From CAIJNA01 sp964516815 (GTDB lineage Bacteria; Campylobacterota; Campylobacteria; Campylobacterales; Arcobacteraceae): a DNA stretch of 16,751 nucleotides. The stretch spans positions 1-16,751 of the forward strand of contig CAZEXK010000027.1 in the NCBI GenBank assembly GCA_964516815.1, written 5' to 3'. The position numbers and the translations under genes are program-made. Positions within the stretch are counted from its first letter, which is position 1; each line of letters starts with the position of its first letter. The notes below the pieces were generated by a model. The model did not search any database and was not told where the DNA came from. It saw only the letters and a program-made list of their open reading frames with translations. This document shows positions 1 to 7,209 of this stretch, one piece after another.

Positions 1-132
1 TTTATAAAGATTACATCTTTTTAAACTATTTAACATTATTATTTTAAATATCATAATTTATAACAATACAATATGCATTATTTTAAATTCGAGGAGAATT
101 ATATGTAAAACATACTTTATAAATGCTTAATA

Positions 133-750
133 TTAATAAACTACACCAGTATTTCCTTCAATATATATGTATTCTTTATTTTTATTACTATCAATTAATG
201 TGATTGTACATGTTTTTTTAATAATGTATTTATTTATATCCTCATCTTTTTTAAATCTAGAATAAGCAGATCCATTATTTAAAAAACTTATTTGTCCCAA
301 AGAAGTTGTATTATTACATGAAATTTTAATATTTTTTATATCATAATATTTACTAAGTAATACATAATTAGCTCTATTTATATTATCATTGCAACTAATA
401 GGAGAATATATTTGCTTGTTTGTTAGTGGATCTATTAAACTCTCTTCTTGTGATACATGTCCATTTTTATTTACATCACTAAATATGTAGTAATGTAAAT
501 CTTTTTTACCACTACACCATCTAAATTTTAAAGTCCAAGACTTTTTATACCAATATGAATCGCTATGCTTATACTTATTATCAATCATTGCTATATATCT
601 CATATACTTTAAATGTCTTAATATCTGTTTTTTAGCTATTTTTATTTTTTGAAGATTATTTTTTTTAATTGTAATATAACTTACACTTGCAATAATTGTT
701 ATTACAAAAATTAATTCAATTAAAGAAAATGATTTTAGTTTAAAGTTAAT
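133..750 (-). CDS. Type IV prepilin-like / type II secretion pseudopilin-like protein with non-canonical start
   Basis: The frame open from the stop at 787-789 down to 133 encodes a prepilin N-terminus: a short basic leader (FKLK), then SFSLIELIFVITII, i.e. the prepilin peptidase site with the conserved Glu five residues into the mature protein and a hydrophobic helix. A globular part of about 160 residues with four Cys follows. The first ATG (603) lies after the hydrophobic helix, so starting there would remove the defining region. No ATG, GTG or TTG exists in frame upstream. ATT at 750-748 is the best placed candidate (about 205 residues), but no clear Shine-Dalgarno precedes it. The gene lies about 70 bases beyond the aclA stop. 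Pseudopilins of this form build short periplasmic pilus-like fibres (family knowledge). The exact role is unknown, and a decayed start is possible. Confidence 0.7.
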   Translation of the reverse strand: MNFKLKSFSLIELIFVITIIASVSYITIKKNNLQKIKIAKKQILRHLKYMRYIAMIDNKYKHSDSYWYKKSWTLKFRWCSGKKDLHYYIFSDVNKNGHVSQEESLIDPLTNKQIYSPISCNDNINRANYVLLSKYYDIKNIKISCNNTTSLGQISFLNNGSAYSRFKKDEDINKYIIKKTCTITLIDSNKNKEYIYIEGNTGVVY

Positions 751-783
751 TTTTAAACTTAAGTAGTATTTTTTATAAAAGCT

Positions 784-803
784 AAGTTAGAGATACTTAA
801 CTT
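784..803 (-). terminator. Weak hairpin after aclA, possible terminator
   Basis: AAGTTA (784-789) and TAACTT (798-803) form a 6-bp stem, extendable by a G-T pair, with a loop of 6-8 bases. It begins 18 bases beyond the aclA stop. On the minus strand it is followed by AGCTTTTAT, a poor U-tract. The stem is short and AT-rich, so it may be a weak terminator or mean nothing. It also contains the in-frame stop (787-789) that bounds the downstream prepilin frame. Confidence 0.3.
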
Positions 804-820
804 TTATAATCTTTAATGAA

Positions 821-2638
821 CTATATTTTTTCAGCTTTTTGCACATCATATAAAATATCATCCATTGGGTGTCTATACATAGGCATAGCAAGTCTTTTTT
901 CATCTAATATATGTCCAATAAATCCAATTGACCTACCAACAATAAAGAAGGCATTTAAAGTCCCAGAAGCAATAAAATCATCAATTTCATTTTCTGAATA
1001 TCCAAGTGCTCTCCACATATCTACCATTAAAATACCAATTGTTCCATCAACATTTAAAATTAAGTTTTCTTTCTTAGAAGTAGTAAGTTCTTCAACAGTT
1101 CTAGCATAATCTAATAAAGGCGTAGAAGGAAAATGTTCAGACGCATACTTCATCAAACCAGTAACTCTTAAATCAGGATTTTTTAATGATTTGATTCTAT
1201 GTCCAATTCCAGGAATTGGGATTCCTTCATTTTTCATGTATTTTAAAAATCCTTTTGGATCTAAGTTATTATCATTTGCATATTTAAAATGTAAAGCAGC
1301 ACCATCAATTGCTCCTCCAAATCTAGGACCAATAGTTAATAATCCAGTAACAAGAGATTCAACTACTGATTTACCAGCACGTGCAGTAACTTTACAATTG
1401 TGAGCTCCTGAAACAGCTGGACCATGATCTGCAACTGTTTTCATAACTGTTTCAATAAAATCAGTAGCCCATTTTGGATATTGTTTTTTGAACCATAATA
1501 AAGCAACAACATCTCCTATACCTTTTCCTGTATCAGGTGTAGCCACAGAAGATATTGGGAATCCTGCATATGTAGCTTCATCGCCTCTATCATCTGAGAT
1601 AGTACAAATAAATTCTTTTGATTTTCGTACTTTTGGACATACATTCATATCTGCGTCTGGAATTTCTTGGATTGTACCATCTGTTTTTAATTTATTATAA
1701 ACTTCTTTTATAGTTGCTGGTAATTCATTAAATGATTTAGGTACATAAATACCTGCTTCTTTCATTGCTATATTTTTAGAAGCTGCTGTTTCAGCCTCTG
1801 CATTTGCACTAGCACCAGCATGTCCAAATTGTACACCACTTGAAAAATGTTTAGCAATAGTTCCAATACACCAAGCTATAATTGGTTTAGTGATTCTTCC
1901 ATCTTTAATAGCTTCTATTATTTTATACTCTTCAGTACCACCAACTTCACCTAATAACACCATATATTTTACATCTGGATTATCTTGCATTCTTAGCATA
2001 TTATCAATAAAAACTGAACCTACAAATCTATCTCCTCCAATTGCAACACCTTCTGCTATTCCATCTGCATTAATAGAAATAATATTAGAAAGTTCATTGA
2101 ATAATCCACCTGATCTTGTAACTAGACCACAAGAACCACATCTATGTAATTTAGAGTTTACAATATTTTCTATAGTTCCACCAATATTTGCAATTTTAAA
2201 AGCACCTGGAGAAATTGCTCCAACTGTAGCAGGACCAATAACTATTACACCTTTTTGTCTTGCCTCATTATTCATTTTTCTAGCAAGTCTCTCAGGTATT
2301 CCCTCAGCAGTAATCATCACAGTTTTAAACTGATCTTTAATGTTAATAGCTTCCATAGTAACTTCGTAAGCTGTTCTAAAAGATGCAAAGTTTAAAAGAA
2401 CATCAGCACTTGGATGTTCTTTTGCAGCTTCATTCGTATTTTTATATGTTGGTATAGTAATCTCATCTGGCCCATAAAAAAATTTCTCAAATTTTCCTGT
2501 AGCTGTTGGGGAAACTATAGCAGCAACAGAAGGAAGATCTCGCTTGATTGTATAGTCATAATCTAACATTCTTTGAATTGCTGTTTTATTGTTATTCCAA
2601 AAAATTGCCTGTGTATCTTTATTAAATAATTTTGTCAT
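821..2638 (-). CDS. aclA: ATP citrate lyase, alpha (CoA-ligase / citrate-synthase-like) subunit
   Basis: This is the large subunit of ATP citrate lyase, which cleaves citrate with ATP and CoA to acetyl-CoA and oxaloacetate in the reductive TCA cycle. At 605 residues it has the usual length of bacterial AclA. The N-terminal half is a succinyl-CoA-synthetase-alpha-like region with a Cys-rich segment (HRCGSCGLVTRSGG, about 165-178) and the phosphohistidine loop FGHAGASANAE (His273). The C-terminal part is citrate-synthase-like: VADHGPAVSGAHN (His405), GPRFGGAIDGAA (about 437-448), GIPIPGIGHRIKS (His480) and NVDGTIG (Asp531). The start is set by AAGGAATAACA before the ATG. It begins 2 bases after the aclB stop, so the two are co-transcribed and probably coupled. 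No lesion is seen. Confidence 0.97.
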   Translation of the reverse strand: MTKLFNKDTQAIFWNNNKTAIQRMLDYDYTIKRDLPSVAAIVSPTATGKFEKFFYGPDEITIPTYKNTNEAAKEHPSADVLLNFASFRTAYEVTMEAINIKDQFKTVMITAEGIPERLARKMNNEARQKGVIVIGPATVGAISPGAFKIANIGGTIENIVNSKLHRCGSCGLVTRSGGLFNELSNIISINADGIAEGVAIGGDRFVGSVFIDNMLRMQDNPDVKYMVLLGEVGGTEEYKIIEAIKDGRITKPIIAWCIGTIAKHFSSGVQFGHAGASANAEAETAASKNIAMKEAGIYVPKSFNELPATIKEVYNKLKTDGTIQEIPDADMNVCPKVRKSKEFICTISDDRGDEATYAGFPISSVATPDTGKGIGDVVALLWFKKQYPKWATDFIETVMKTVADHGPAVSGAHNCKVTARAGKSVVESLVTGLLTIGPRFGGAIDGAALHFKYANDNNLDPKGFLKYMKNEGIPIPGIGHRIKSLKNPDLRVTGLMKYASEHFPSTPLLDYARTVEELTTSKKENLILNVDGTIGILMVDMWRALGYSENEIDDFIASGTLNAFFIVGRSIGFIGHILDEKRLAMPMYRHPMDDILYDVQKAEKI

Positions 2639-2640
2639 TG

Positions 2641-3978
2641 TTATTCCTTATTCTCTAATGCCATTCTAACTATGTCTGTAACATGTGTTTCTGGTCCATA
2701 TACTTCTATATACAATCCTAACTTATTTGCAGCTGTTTTAATTGCCTCTAATCCTTTTTCGTAATTAGGTCCACCTCTTCTTACATATATTTTAGTATTA
2801 TGTTCAATTATTTTTTGTGCATTTTCTTCAAATGATTGAATAATTCCAGTAAATGTTTTTGCAACATCTGTAAAGTTTGCAATAGCTCCACCTATTATAA
2901 GTATTTTATCTTCACCTTTTGCATCTTTATGTCTTGTCATAAGATCAATAATAGTATCCGCATAAAATTTTGTTTCTGAAGTTGTAGGACCACCTGAATA
3001 TTCACCATAATTAGCAAGATCAGATATATTCCCTCCATTTTCTTCTGCAAAATCTGCTATTGTATCAGCATATACAACTGAAGCACCACCTCCTGCTACC
3101 ATTGTCCAAACTCTACCCATAGGGTTTAAAATAGTTAATTTAAGTGATGCACCAGATTTACTATCTGCTATTGCTATTGCTTTTTCTTCTTCACTTTGAT
3201 CTTCCATTCCAAAGGCCGTTGGATATTCTATATTTCCCCATTTGTCAGTCATCATGAAACCTGCTGTATCATCAAGTCTAGCAACTAAATCTAAAATAGC
3301 CATATTATTACCTTCTAGCATAACCAAAGGATTTATTTCTAAATAAGCAAAGTTCATATCTCTATAGAATTTAAAGAATGCAATTGCAAAAGATACAAAT
3401 GCATTTTTATGTTCAGCTTGTATGTCTGCTGGTAAATTTGCTTTTATTGAGTGTTCAATATCAGCATCGCTCATATCAATTGGAATAATAACTTCGTTTA
3501 CTTTTTCATCCCAACCTTCTTCAACTTCCATACCACCCTCAGCAGACATATATAATACATCATCATCACCAACACATGTAGCACTAATATAATATTCTTG
3601 TTCTTGAGTATGAGGTGTGAATGGTTCAACTATAAAGTGAGTCAATTTTCCATGTTCTCCAGATATTAATGTAGTCTCATGAGATGATTTATCATCTATC
3701 CACTTTGCTGCTAATGCTAAAGAAACATCACCTGGCTTTTTATCCTTGAAAAGTACAAGATCATTTTTACCTCTTTTACCAAATAGCATATCAGGCTTTG
3801 CAACCAATGGTTCATTTTTTAGCCACTCAAACCCATGCTCTTCCGCTTTGTTAAGTAAATCTTGTCCACTGGTAACTAAAACAGATTTAAATCCATAGTG
3901 AAACCCACTAAAATAATTTTCCCATTGTTTTGAAAATAATGCTTTCCCATCATATTCTCGTATCGCTTTTTGTGCCAT
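2641..3978 (-). CDS. aclB: ATP citrate lyase, beta (ATP-grasp) subunit
   Basis: This is the small subunit of ATP citrate lyase, a succinyl-CoA-synthetase-beta-like protein that binds ATP and citrate and pairs with AclA. It has 445 residues. The ATP-grasp N-terminal part includes KPDMLFGKRGKNDLV (about 61-75), the metal/nucleotide motif AYLEINPLV (about 211-219), and a citrate-binding C-terminal Rossmann-like part with TMVAGGGASVVYADTIAD (from about 292) and GEYSGGPTTSETKFYADTI (from about 325). The ATG has a strong ribosome binding site (AAAAGGAG, then CTACT). It is the first gene of the aclBA unit, with a candidate promoter just upstream. Together the two genes are a marker for CO2 fixation by the reductive TCA cycle; whether the rest of the cycle is encoded cannot be seen here. 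Confidence 0.97.
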   Translation of the reverse strand: MAQKAIREYDGKALFSKQWENYFSGFHYGFKSVLVTSGQDLLNKAEEHGFEWLKNEPLVAKPDMLFGKRGKNDLVLFKDKKPGDVSLALAAKWIDDKSSHETTLISGEHGKLTHFIVEPFTPHTQEQEYYISATCVGDDDVLYMSAEGGMEVEEGWDEKVNEVIIPIDMSDADIEHSIKANLPADIQAEHKNAFVSFAIAFFKFYRDMNFAYLEINPLVMLEGNNMAILDLVARLDDTAGFMMTDKWGNIEYPTAFGMEDQSEEEKAIAIADSKSGASLKLTILNPMGRVWTMVAGGGASVVYADTIADFAEENGGNISDLANYGEYSGGPTTSETKFYADTIIDLMTRHKDAKGEDKILIIGGAIANFTDVAKTFTGIIQSFEENAQKIIEHNTKIYVRRGGPNYEKGLEAIKTAANKLGLYIEVYGPETHVTDIVRMALENKE

Positions 3979-4021
3979 AGTAGCTCCTTTTAAGAATTTT
4001 AAAATTTTAACATATTAACAA

Positions 4022-4027
4022 ATTATA
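4022..4027 (-). promoter_or_regulatory. Candidate -10 box of the aclBA promoter
   Basis: TATAAT on the minus strand lies 44 bases before the aclB ATG in the only intergenic gap (about 100 bases) upstream of aclBA. Transcription would start near 4015, giving a leader of roughly 37 bases that carries the AAAAGGAG site. No convincing -35 hexamer is seen, which is usual for housekeeping promoters in this phylum. The surroundings are almost pure A/T, so the match is suggestive only. Confidence 0.45.
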
Positions 4028-4078
4028 ATTGTATCTAACATAAAACCATAATAAAATTGACTAGTTTATTTGATTTGT

Positions 4079-5275
4079 TTACTTTTGTAGCATTAAATAA
4101 TATTTTTTTATATTTTTATTCATATAGTTAATTGTTATTACATCAGTAGTAGTAGGTGTTTTAACTTCTGACAATAAATATTTATTACCATAAGTAACAC
4201 CATAGTAGTCCAATCTTTTTTGCATTACTTTATCTTTGATTTCTACTTTTTTTATTCCAAGTTTTTTTAGTTTCCGTGCTAATTCATCAGCTATATGAAA
4301 GTTGTAAGCAAAGTGTTTTTTAGGATTATCTAAAAATAAATATATAGGTTTATTAAATAATAAAAGAGCATTACTTATTATTAAAATAATTAGCATGATT
4401 TTTACAAATAAATGATGTTTTATTCTAAATATTTTCAGGCGAACTCTATACGAATGTAAAAATAACTTAACCATTAAAGGTACTGCTATAACTACATATG
4501 GTGCGAAGTCAGCAATATCAATTCTTTGTCTAAGAGATAATATCATGGATATTATTAGTGCTGTAAAAGAAATGTACCAATAAATATCTTTATGTTCTTT
4601 TGTAGTGATTCTATACATAGCATAGAAAAAATATATAAATATTATAGGAGAAAATACGAAAGCATATATTACAAATGTATCAATAAAGTATCCTCTTGGG
4701 TGACCACCTATAAAAAACCCAAAAATAATAATGGATACTATAAACAGTGTTATTGAAACTGCCATTAGTATTTTGTCTTTTTCTTGTATTGAATAAAAAA
4801 ATAATGCTAAGTATAATATAGTAAAAGAATTATCAATAAATAAAAACAAAACTAATAATAAATAATATTCTTTACCATATAGCTTATGTAAATATAAATA
4901 TAACAATACAAAAAATACTACAATAATAGCATTGTCTACTAATAATGCGGCACTATTTAATCCTGGTAGAAGCATAAATATTAAAATAGATATTAACCTA
5001 TCAATATCTTTTGTAAAATAGTCTTCGCTTAATAAATAAGCTAATAAGACACTAAATACATAAAATACAATAAAAGGAAATCTAAGGCCAAGATTTGTTG
5101 TACCAAAAAAATGTGTTGATATATGTGTGAGATACCATAATATATTTGTATCGTTAGAATAAAATATATCAACTTCTTTTATAGAAATTGAAAGGCTATT
5201 TGATACAAAAATTAATATACAAAAGTATACAAATAATATTGTATAAAAACTTAAGTCTATTTTTTGTTTTGTCAT
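4079..5275 (-). CDS. Integral membrane GT-C (GT39-like) glycosyltransferase
   Basis: This is a 398-residue, strongly hydrophobic protein with roughly nine to eleven predicted membrane helices and a soluble, Lys-rich C-terminal tail (about 320-398). The early periplasmic loop has KEVDIFYSND (about 33-42), with an acidic residue where GT-C enzymes carry their catalytic acid. LGLRFPFIVFYVFS (about 62-75) is typical of ArnT/PMT-like proteins. Such enzymes move a sugar from a polyprenyl-phosphate carrier to a lipid or protein on the periplasmic face (family knowledge). The specific substrate is unknown. The ATG overlaps the stop of the upstream hemF-like gene by four bases (ATGA), so translation is probably coupled. 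It is shorter than classic ArnT (about 550 residues), so the assignment stays at family level. Confidence 0.7.
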   Translation of the reverse strand: MTKQKIDLSFYTILFVYFCILIFVSNSLSISIKEVDIFYSNDTNILWYLTHISTHFFGTTNLGLRFPFIVFYVFSVLLAYLLSEDYFTKDIDRLISILIFMLLPGLNSAALLVDNAIIVVFFVLLYLYLHKLYGKEYYLLLVLFLFIDNSFTILYLALFFYSIQEKDKILMAVSITLFIVSIIIFGFFIGGHPRGYFIDTFVIYAFVFSPIIFIYFFYAMYRITTKEHKDIYWYISFTALIISMILSLRQRIDIADFAPYVVIAVPLMVKLFLHSYRVRLKIFRIKHHLFVKIMLIILIISNALLLFNKPIYLFLDNPKKHFAYNFHIADELARKLKKLGIKKVEIKDKVMQKRLDYYGVTYGNKYLLSEVKTPTTTDVITINYMNKNIKKYYLMLQK

Positions 5276-6309
5276 CTAATATGGTTGCTTACTGTATTTG
5301 TAATAGTGTTACCACTTGCTTGATATTTTAAAGCATTAGGAAAAGTTTTATAATGCTTTCTTATTACATTGGCAATTTTTATTTTTATTTTTTGGCTTAT
5401 TAGTCCATCATCTTTTATACAAATGATAATATTTTTCAATAATTCATCTTGTGGTTCTGGCATTTTTTGTATCCAAGAGTTTAATAAATTCTTATTAACA
5501 AACATTGGTAAAGAAGCTAAAATACCAATATCATTTTGATTGTGTACAAGTAAACCAGAAGTTGTACCTTTATCTAAAGTAAGTACTTGAAAGAGATATA
5601 AAGTGTGGTAATCTAATTGAGTTTTTACATCTTTTAAACTAAATGTTGTTCTTGTTTTTATTGCATTTGTTATAATATTAATATATGTATCAATTATACC
5701 TTCTCCAAATTTTAAAGCAAATTCAAAATCATTTTGTTCATTTCCACTATTATAATTTTCTAAATAAAAATGACTTATTCCCCTTTTACATTCTAAAACC
5801 GGGATATCAAAGTATTTATTTCCTTGATTTATAGCTTCAGAAAAATTATTTTTAGATAGTATTTTTAAACTATTTGTAAATTGCTGTTGATCTTCTTTAT
5901 TTACAATACTTGGATTTAAATCAGCCATCAATCTCCAATATTGTTTTTGATCTTGTAATATTGTTAATGAAATATGAATATGAATAGATGGTACATTTGG
6001 GTTTTTAGGATGTACTATGGTTGAAATTGCACTTGCACTTCGCAGTAATTTTTCTGGCATATCATCATAATGTACTTGAGATACATTGACAGATGCTGTA
6101 TTGAAAATAATATTATCTCTACTTTCGTACCTACTACCGCCTCCATGTACACCTTCATCTCTTAACCAAGTTATTTCTTCAAAAAATTTTTTTTCTCCTA
6201 AAGTATTACTTATATTATTTAATGCATCCACAAAATGATTTTGTAGTGATTTTACAATATTATGTGCCTTTATTGAATTATTTGAATTGGAAAATGTTAT
6301 ATTTGACAT
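5272..6309 (-). CDS. Divergent coproporphyrinogen III oxidase (HemF)-like protein
   Basis: This protein resembles oxygen-dependent coproporphyrinogen III oxidase along its length: HGGGSRYES (about 55-63), VNVSQVHYDDMP (about 74-85), IVHPKNPNVPSIH (about 98-110), YWRLMADLNPS (about 124-134), KYFDIPVLECKRGISHFYLE (about 165-184) and LTLDKGTTSGLL (about 243-254). Compared from memory with E. coli and human HemF, several normally invariant positions differ. The HANVR/HFNYR block reads HIHIS, the GGG(F/C)DLTP block reads RLMADLNP, and RGIGGxFFDDL reads RGISHFYLENY. At 345 residues it is about 45 longer, with a Lys/Ile-rich C-terminal extension. It lies 2 bases after pabA and overlaps the glycosyltransferase gene. 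It could be an active but divergent haem enzyme or a repurposed member, so I give no gene symbol. Confidence 0.75.
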   Translation of the reverse strand: MSNITFSNSNNSIKAHNIVKSLQNHFVDALNNISNTLGEKKFFEEITWLRDEGVHGGGSRYESRDNIIFNTASVNVSQVHYDDMPEKLLRSASAISTIVHPKNPNVPSIHIHISLTILQDQKQYWRLMADLNPSIVNKEDQQQFTNSLKILSKNNFSEAINQGNKYFDIPVLECKRGISHFYLENYNSGNEQNDFEFALKFGEGIIDTYINIITNAIKTRTTFSLKDVKTQLDYHTLYLFQVLTLDKGTTSGLLVHNQNDIGILASLPMFVNKNLLNSWIQKMPEPQDELLKNIIICIKDDGLISQKIKIKIANVIRKHYKTFPNALKYQASGNTITNTVSNHIR

Positions 6310-6311
6310 TC

Positions 6312-6887
6312 TTAATCTTTTAATTTTAAAAAATTATTTAATATTTCATGTCCATATTCACTCATTATAGATTCTGGATGAAACTGTATTCCGTATATAC
6401 TTTTATCTTTTATTCTTAATGACATAATTTCATCATCATCTAAACTTTTTGAAGTTACCTCAATAATATCTGGAAGATTAGTTTTATTTACAGTAAGAGA
6501 ATGATACCTTGTCTGTGTCATATTTTTTGGCAAACCATTAAACATAATATCATTATGCAGTATTTGTATTTGTGATGTTTTTCCATGCATCATATTAGTA
6601 GCTTGTATAACCTCACCTCCAAATACTTGTGCAATTGCTTGGTGTCCTAAACATATACCTAATATAGAAGTATCCTTGCTAAAATGTTTAATAACATCTA
6701 AGCATATACCAGCATCATTTGGAGTAGCTGGTCCAGGAGATATTATAATTTTACTTGGTTTTAACTCTATAATTTGTTCAAGGCTTAGTTCATCATTTCT
6801 TATTACTTTTAAGTTTGCACCTAATTCTTGACAGTACTGAACTATGTTATAAGTAAAGCTATCATAATTATCTATCATTAAAATCAT
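6312..6887 (-). CDS. pabA: Glutamine amidotransferase subunit of aminodeoxychorismate/anthranilate synthase (PabA/TrpG)
   Basis: This is a class I glutamine amidotransferase of 191 residues, the normal length. It begins MILMIDNYDSFTYNIVQY and has the oxyanion-loop motif SPGPATPNDAG (50-60), the nucleophile in GICLGHQAI (Cys79), MMHGKTS (99-105) and the catalytic pair in FHPES (His170, Glu172). It supplies ammonia from glutamine to a chorismate-using partner. PabA and TrpG are hard to separate by sequence, and many bacteria use one protein for both. With no trp genes nearby, pabA (folate) is the more likely name. The start is supported by AGGAC eight bases before the ATG. It is the first gene of a three-gene unit with the hemF-like and glycosyltransferase genes. 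Confidence 0.9.
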   Translation of the reverse strand: MILMIDNYDSFTYNIVQYCQELGANLKVIRNDELSLEQIIELKPSKIIISPGPATPNDAGICLDVIKHFSKDTSILGICLGHQAIAQVFGGEVIQATNMMHGKTSQIQILHNDIMFNGLPKNMTQTRYHSLTVNKTNLPDIIEVTSKSLDDDEIMSLRIKDKSIYGIQFHPESIMSEYGHEILNNFLKLKD

Positions 6888-6935
6888 CTATTATTGTCCT
6901 AGTAAAATATTGTTATATGTATAATATAATTGTTG

Positions 6936-6944
6936 ATTATATCA
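6936..6944 (-). promoter_or_regulatory. Candidate extended -10 promoter of the pabA unit
   Basis: Minus strand TGATATAAT, an extended -10 (TGN-TATAAT), ends 48 bases before the pabA ATG. The start of transcription would fall near 6929 and give a leader of about 40 bases containing AGGAC. No good -35 box is seen. It is the best promoter-like site in the gap between pabA and lsrK, though the AT-rich background lowers certainty. Confidence 0.45.
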
Positions 6945-7006
6945 TTTTATTATTCATATGCCATAAAAACGAAATGTGCTAGAGTAAATAGTATATGTAT
7001 ATAAAA

Positions 7007-7037
7007 AATATTAATAAACATATTGTTTATTAATATT
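7007..7037 (-). terminator. Long AT-rich hairpin terminator after the lsrK region
   Basis: There is a perfect 13-bp inverted repeat (7007-7019 and 7025-7037) around a 5-base loop. Read on the minus strand it is followed at once by TTTTAT, the form of an intrinsic terminator. The stem is nearly all A/T, but its length is far above the other inverted repeats in the window. It would end transcription from the lsrK side before the pabA promoter. The rest of the gap from 6888 to 7209 holds the pabA promoter, a 29-codon remnant-like ORF and no other gene I can support. Confidence 0.55.
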
Positions 7038-7046
7038 GTATTAGTA

Positions 7047-7136
7047 TTACTTTAGTGAGTCAATTGCTAGTTTAGATACATCTATAATTGCATCAATATT
7101 TTTATAGTTCACGTAAAACCTACAATACACAAGCAT
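7047..7136 (-). pseudogene. Possible 3' remnant of a lost gene, or a 29-residue small ORF
   Basis: Between lsrK and the long hairpin lies a 29-codon frame ending NYKNIDAIIDVSKLAIDSLK. Its composition (Asp, Ala, Lys, amphipathic pattern, G/C-containing codons) looks more like protein than the surrounding spacer. Its stop sits 9 bases before the hairpin stem, the normal spacing of a gene end to its terminator. The ATG at 7136 has no ribosome binding site, and an in-frame stop lies two codons further upstream. The simplest reading is the surviving C-terminus of a gene whose 5' part was lost; a genuine small protein is the alternative. I do not recognise the family. Confidence 0.3.
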
Positions 7137-7209
7137 TTGTTAGTATTTTATTACTTATATTTACTAAAAATAAAAGTTGTATTATTAAAAGAGTGTTTTG
7201 TACTCAATA

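Noticed and set aside
6..20. AAAGAT/ATCTTT hairpin at the window edge
   Set aside because: Six A/T-rich pairs with a 3-base loop and a poor T-run; flanking sequence is missing, so it cannot be assigned to a gene. Positions 1-132 otherwise show nothing I can support.
1890..2333. Plus-strand open frames inside aclA (also 816-1109, 1191-1403, 1488-1700)
   Set aside because: They lie antisense to a gene with full catalytic motifs, have no ribosome binding sites and have Pro/Ser/Ile-rich compositions typical of shadow frames.
7191..7205. Short hairpin GAGT/ACTC just after the lsrK stop, followed on the minus strand by TTTT
   Set aside because: Only a 4-bp stem; the 13-bp hairpin at 7007-7037 is a far better terminator.
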